NCBI GenBank assembly: GCA_013151025.1
Contig: JAADJC010000065.1
Location: forward strand, 18,887-82,886
DNA length: 64,000 nt
Source of the DNA: Acidobacteriota bacterium
GTDB taxonomy: Bacteria > Acidobacteriota > Holophagae > Thermotomaculales > Thermotomaculaceae
Reading direction: 5' to 3'
Of the stretch, positions 62,062-64,000 are shown piece after piece (positions within the stretch are counted from its first letter, which is position 1; every line of letters starts with the position of its first letter). The translations under genes were made by a program, and so were the position numbers. Under the pieces are notes generated by a model. It saw only the letters and a list, made by a program, of their open reading frames with translations. It was not told the origin of the DNA and did no database searches.

Positions 62062-63063
62062 TTACACGCCGCGAAAATCCGGTTCCGGTTCGGGGCGGTT
62101 GGCAACGATGTCTTCAATCTCCGACATTACATCATCGGTGAGCAGGTTGACATCCGCCAGCGCCTTCATATTTTCAACCACCTGTTTCAGACAGGATGCG
62201 CCAGTGATGACGGTGGAAACATGGGGATTTTTCAAACACCACGCGATGGACAATCTGGCAAGGGAAATGCCCAGTTCATCCGCCACCCCCCGCAGTTTAC
62301 GGGCCTTTTCAATCTTCGTTCTGCCCTCCGGGGTGTCCATAATGCTCTCCCTCAGCCATTTGTAGCTGGACAGGGACAGGCGGCTGCCCTCAGGGATTCC
62401 ATTTTCGTACTTGCCGGTGAGAATTCCGCTGGCCAGGGGGCTCCAGATGGTGGTTCCCAACCCGATCCGTTCATAAAGCCGGATGTATTCCTTTTCAATC
62501 CGGTCCCGCCGCAGCAGATTGTACTGGGACTGTTCCATCAGAGGCGGTACCATACCGCTGGCCTTTGCAATGTGCCAGGCATCCATAATCATGTCTGCCG
62601 GCCACTCGGAGGTCCCCCAGTACAGCGCTTTCCCGTCCCGGATCAGCTGATTCATGGCCCGGACCGTTTCCGCCACCGGGGTGTAAAAATCCGGCCGATG
62701 GCAAAACACCAGGTCCACGTAATCCATCTGGAGGCGCTTCAGCGCCCCGTCCATGCCCTCTTTCACATGTTTGGCATGAACGCCTCTATCGTTGGGGCCG
62801 ACGCCTCCCCAGAAAATCTTGGTACTGACCACAATGCCGCTTCGGTTCCATCCCAGTTTACGGATGATCCGGCCCATCATTTCCTCTGCTACACCGTGGC
62901 TGTACACCTCCGCGTTATCAAAGAAATTGACCCCCGCGTCGTAGGCTGCCTTCATGCAGGCCTCTGCCGTTTCATCCCCGATCTGGTCTCCGAATGTCAC
63001 CCAGGCACCAAAACTCAACGCTGAGACCCGAAGCCCCGACCGTCCCAATTGCCGATATTCCAT
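62062..63063 (-). CDS. aldo/keto reductase, KCNAB (Kv-beta-like) family
   Basis: This 333-residue NADPH-dependent TIM barrel starts MEYRQLGRSGLRVSALSFGA. The catalytic tetrad is Asp and Tyr in FFDNAEVYSHGVAEEMMGRI, Lys in VVSTKIFWGG and His in DLVFCHRPDF. LAWCLKNPHVSTVITGA-like phrasing near the C-terminus (here IAWCLKNPHVSTVITGA) is standard. The physiological aldehyde or ketone is unknown. The start at 63063 follows GGGAGG; the frame upstream of it has no family similarity. Confidence 0.92.
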   Translation of the reverse strand: MEYRQLGRSGLRVSALSFGAWVTFGDQIGDETAEACMKAAYDAGVNFFDNAEVYSHGVAEEMMGRIIRKLGWNRSGIVVSTKIFWGGVGPNDRGVHAKHVKEGMDGALKRLQMDYVDLVFCHRPDFYTPVAETVRAMNQLIRDGKALYWGTSEWPADMIMDAWHIAKASGMVPPLMEQSQYNLLRRDRIEKEYIRLYERIGLGTTIWSPLASGILTGKYENGIPEGSRLSLSSYKWLRESIMDTPEGRTKIEKARKLRGVADELGISLARLSIAWCLKNPHVSTVITGASCLKQVVENMKALADVNLLTDDVMSEIEDIVANRPEPEPDFRGV

Positions 63064-63744
63064 CCCGTTTCCTCCCGTAGCTCTTTGTTCTCCACCCTTT
63101 TCTGTAATTATATCATCTCCAGTGAATGGAGCAACCGAAGTGGCAAGGCACCCGCACTGCCTTCTTGCGTCGGCAGCACGGAAGCTAAAACGAAAGCGAC
63201 CCATTTTGAGCAAGCTCAATATCTCTCTTTCGTTTTAGCTTCCTATTTCATAAAACTGCGTTTTCTGAAATGCGGGTTCCTTGCGGTAAGTGAACAGTTT
63301 ATGATTCACCACCCTCCCTTTCAATTGACGCTCAAGTCTCGGGTCATCTGCGCACGTTCACTCCCTCCATTTTCTCGTCGCGTACCGACGTACTGCTCCT
63401 CCTGCATTCCGAAAGAGAACGCACCCACCTGACCCAATCCGTCGCGTCCCAGTACGTTGGTCGGTGCGTGCACACCATGCTGCACACTCCCTCCCCCGAA
63501 CTGGTAATAAGGAATTGTATACCTCTAATTAAAGTGTTCAGTCCGGGCTGCTGCGCAGGCCGTGGAAAAGAAAAAAAGAGAGAGGGGGGTTCAGCCCGGT
63601 CCACCCTTCATGGCGGCGGAATGAGGGGGTTTCTAAGAAAGACACATAATTCAAAGAAAAGAAATCACAAAACCTTGTTTTTTCTTCTTGACGGCGCCCC
63701 AATCCGGGAATAAACTGGATTTAAGAAAAAAAGGAGGTCTGAAT
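63064..63744. other. non-coding or unrecognised terminal region
   Basis: Frames here show no family resemblance and no convincing start sites. Composition changes sharply near 63310-63480, where CG-rich short words (GTCGCGTACCGACGTAC) replace the local style. The nested palindrome at 63181-63242 is the only clear structure. This may be decayed sequence or the remnant of an inserted element. Confidence 0.35.
63181..63242. repeat. nested palindrome (16-base arms with an inner hairpin)
   Basis: GAAGCTAAAACGAAAG at 63181-63196 and CTTTCGTTTTAGCTTC at 63227-63242 are perfect inverted arms. Between them TTGAGC-AA-GCTCAA (63206-63219) forms a second perfect palindrome. The whole can fold as a cruciform or a two-tier RNA hairpin. 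Confidence 0.75.
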
Positions 63745-63933
63745 TTGGATGGTATCCTGACAATCCGGTCGATACCTTCAACCGGGATAGTTGGAACAAC
63801 TTCTTATGTCGCCGCGCGGTTATTCGGGCAAATTCCCGGATTATGCCGCACCCTGGCAGGGGAATCAACCAACGCAAGACACAAAATAGTGTCAAGCATT
63901 TATCACATCCTCTTTTACCCCGCAGCGGTGTAA
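63745..63933 (+). CDS. possible 62-residue small protein, TTG start
   Basis: AAAGGAGG at 63730 is a full ribosome-binding site, seven bases before a TTG that opens a 62-codon frame (LDGILTIRSIPSTGIVGTTS ... FYPAAV). I recognise no family, membrane helix or motif. The site is the only reason to consider it. It could be a truncated gene or chance. The last 67 bases of the window hold nothing I can assign. Confidence 0.25.
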   Translation: MDGILTIRSIPSTGIVGTTSYVAARLFGQIPGLCRTLAGESTNARHKIVSSIYHILFYPAAV

Positions 63934-64000
63934 TAAGAATGTTATGTGGTTTAAAAGTGAATAATGGCGTTTGTACAGTGCACATCACTAAATATGTGGA

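Noticed and set aside
62056..63024. Open frame of 322 codons opposite the aldo/keto reductase
   Set aside because: The reductase on the other strand carries its full catalytic tetrad and a good ribosome site. The antisense frame is a by-product of its codon use.

Overview
The window reads as a contiguous stretch of chromosome from an anaerobic, Gram-negative-type bacterium of moderate GC content. The envelope signs are lipoprotein and Tat signals, SurA-like parvulins, HflKC-like SPFH proteins and periplasmic sensor domains. The anaerobic signs are an [FeFe]-hydrogenase operon, a class III ribonucleotide reductase, a di-iron MBL-fold protein and a Rex-like operator. Several traits recur in Bacteroidota/FCB and Acidobacteriota-like lineages: a split 5'-nucleotidase, a SerA with Lys at the catalytic His position, and degenerate intergenic repeats. 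The sequence alone does not fix the phylum. No rRNA, tRNA or CRISPR array was recognised.

Layout. 1-16.2 kb is a nearly continuous minus-strand housekeeping run with many 4-bp stop/start overlaps: rRNA methyltransferase (cut by the window edge), solute symporter, tsaD, a two-gene 5'-nucleotidase, queC, thioredoxin-like, ankyrin, NYN, dusB, YhaM-like exonuclease, rqcP, three SurA/PrsA-like proteins and ribH-ribBA-ribE-ribD. An ABC-type solute-binding lipoprotein follows at 16.5 kb. 17.8-25.6 kb is a plus-strand hydrogenase operon (ArsR-like regulator, hydC, hydB, hydA, hydG, aspartase-like lyase, hydF) behind a Rex-like box. 25.6-29.4 kb holds a solute-binding protein with a hybrid kinase. 29.6-34.2 kb carries nrdD (frameshifted), nrdG, a HAD protein and a PHP phosphoesterase, behind a strong promoter with two NrdR-like boxes.

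34.4-45.8 kb is the most unusual part. Two near-consensus sigma-54 promoters (34438 and 39426) head two operons. The first has a membrane-anchored GcvH-like protein without the lipoyl lysine and a short membrane peptide. The second has two more copies of that peptide, a HybA-like four-cluster ferredoxin, an NrfD/HybB-like membrane protein, a histidine kinase with two c-type haem motifs in its sensor domain, an NtrC-type sigma-54 activator and an archaemetzincin-like protease. The gene set suggests a self-regulated, redox-sensing membrane electron-transfer module. A beta-propeller diguanylate cyclase lies between the operons.

45.8-64 kb contains a group II intron remnant, a GAF protein, an oxygen/sulfur stress group (ODP-like di-iron protein, paired YeeE/YedE transporters, katG with a palindromic operator), xerD, an M20 dipeptidase, a large secreted PKD protein, an hflKC pair, an anti-sigma factor/antagonist pair, a SerA-like dehydrogenase and an aldo/keto reductase. 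The last 0.9 kb is largely non-coding and contains a nested palindrome. Related degenerate repeats sit in several intergenic gaps.
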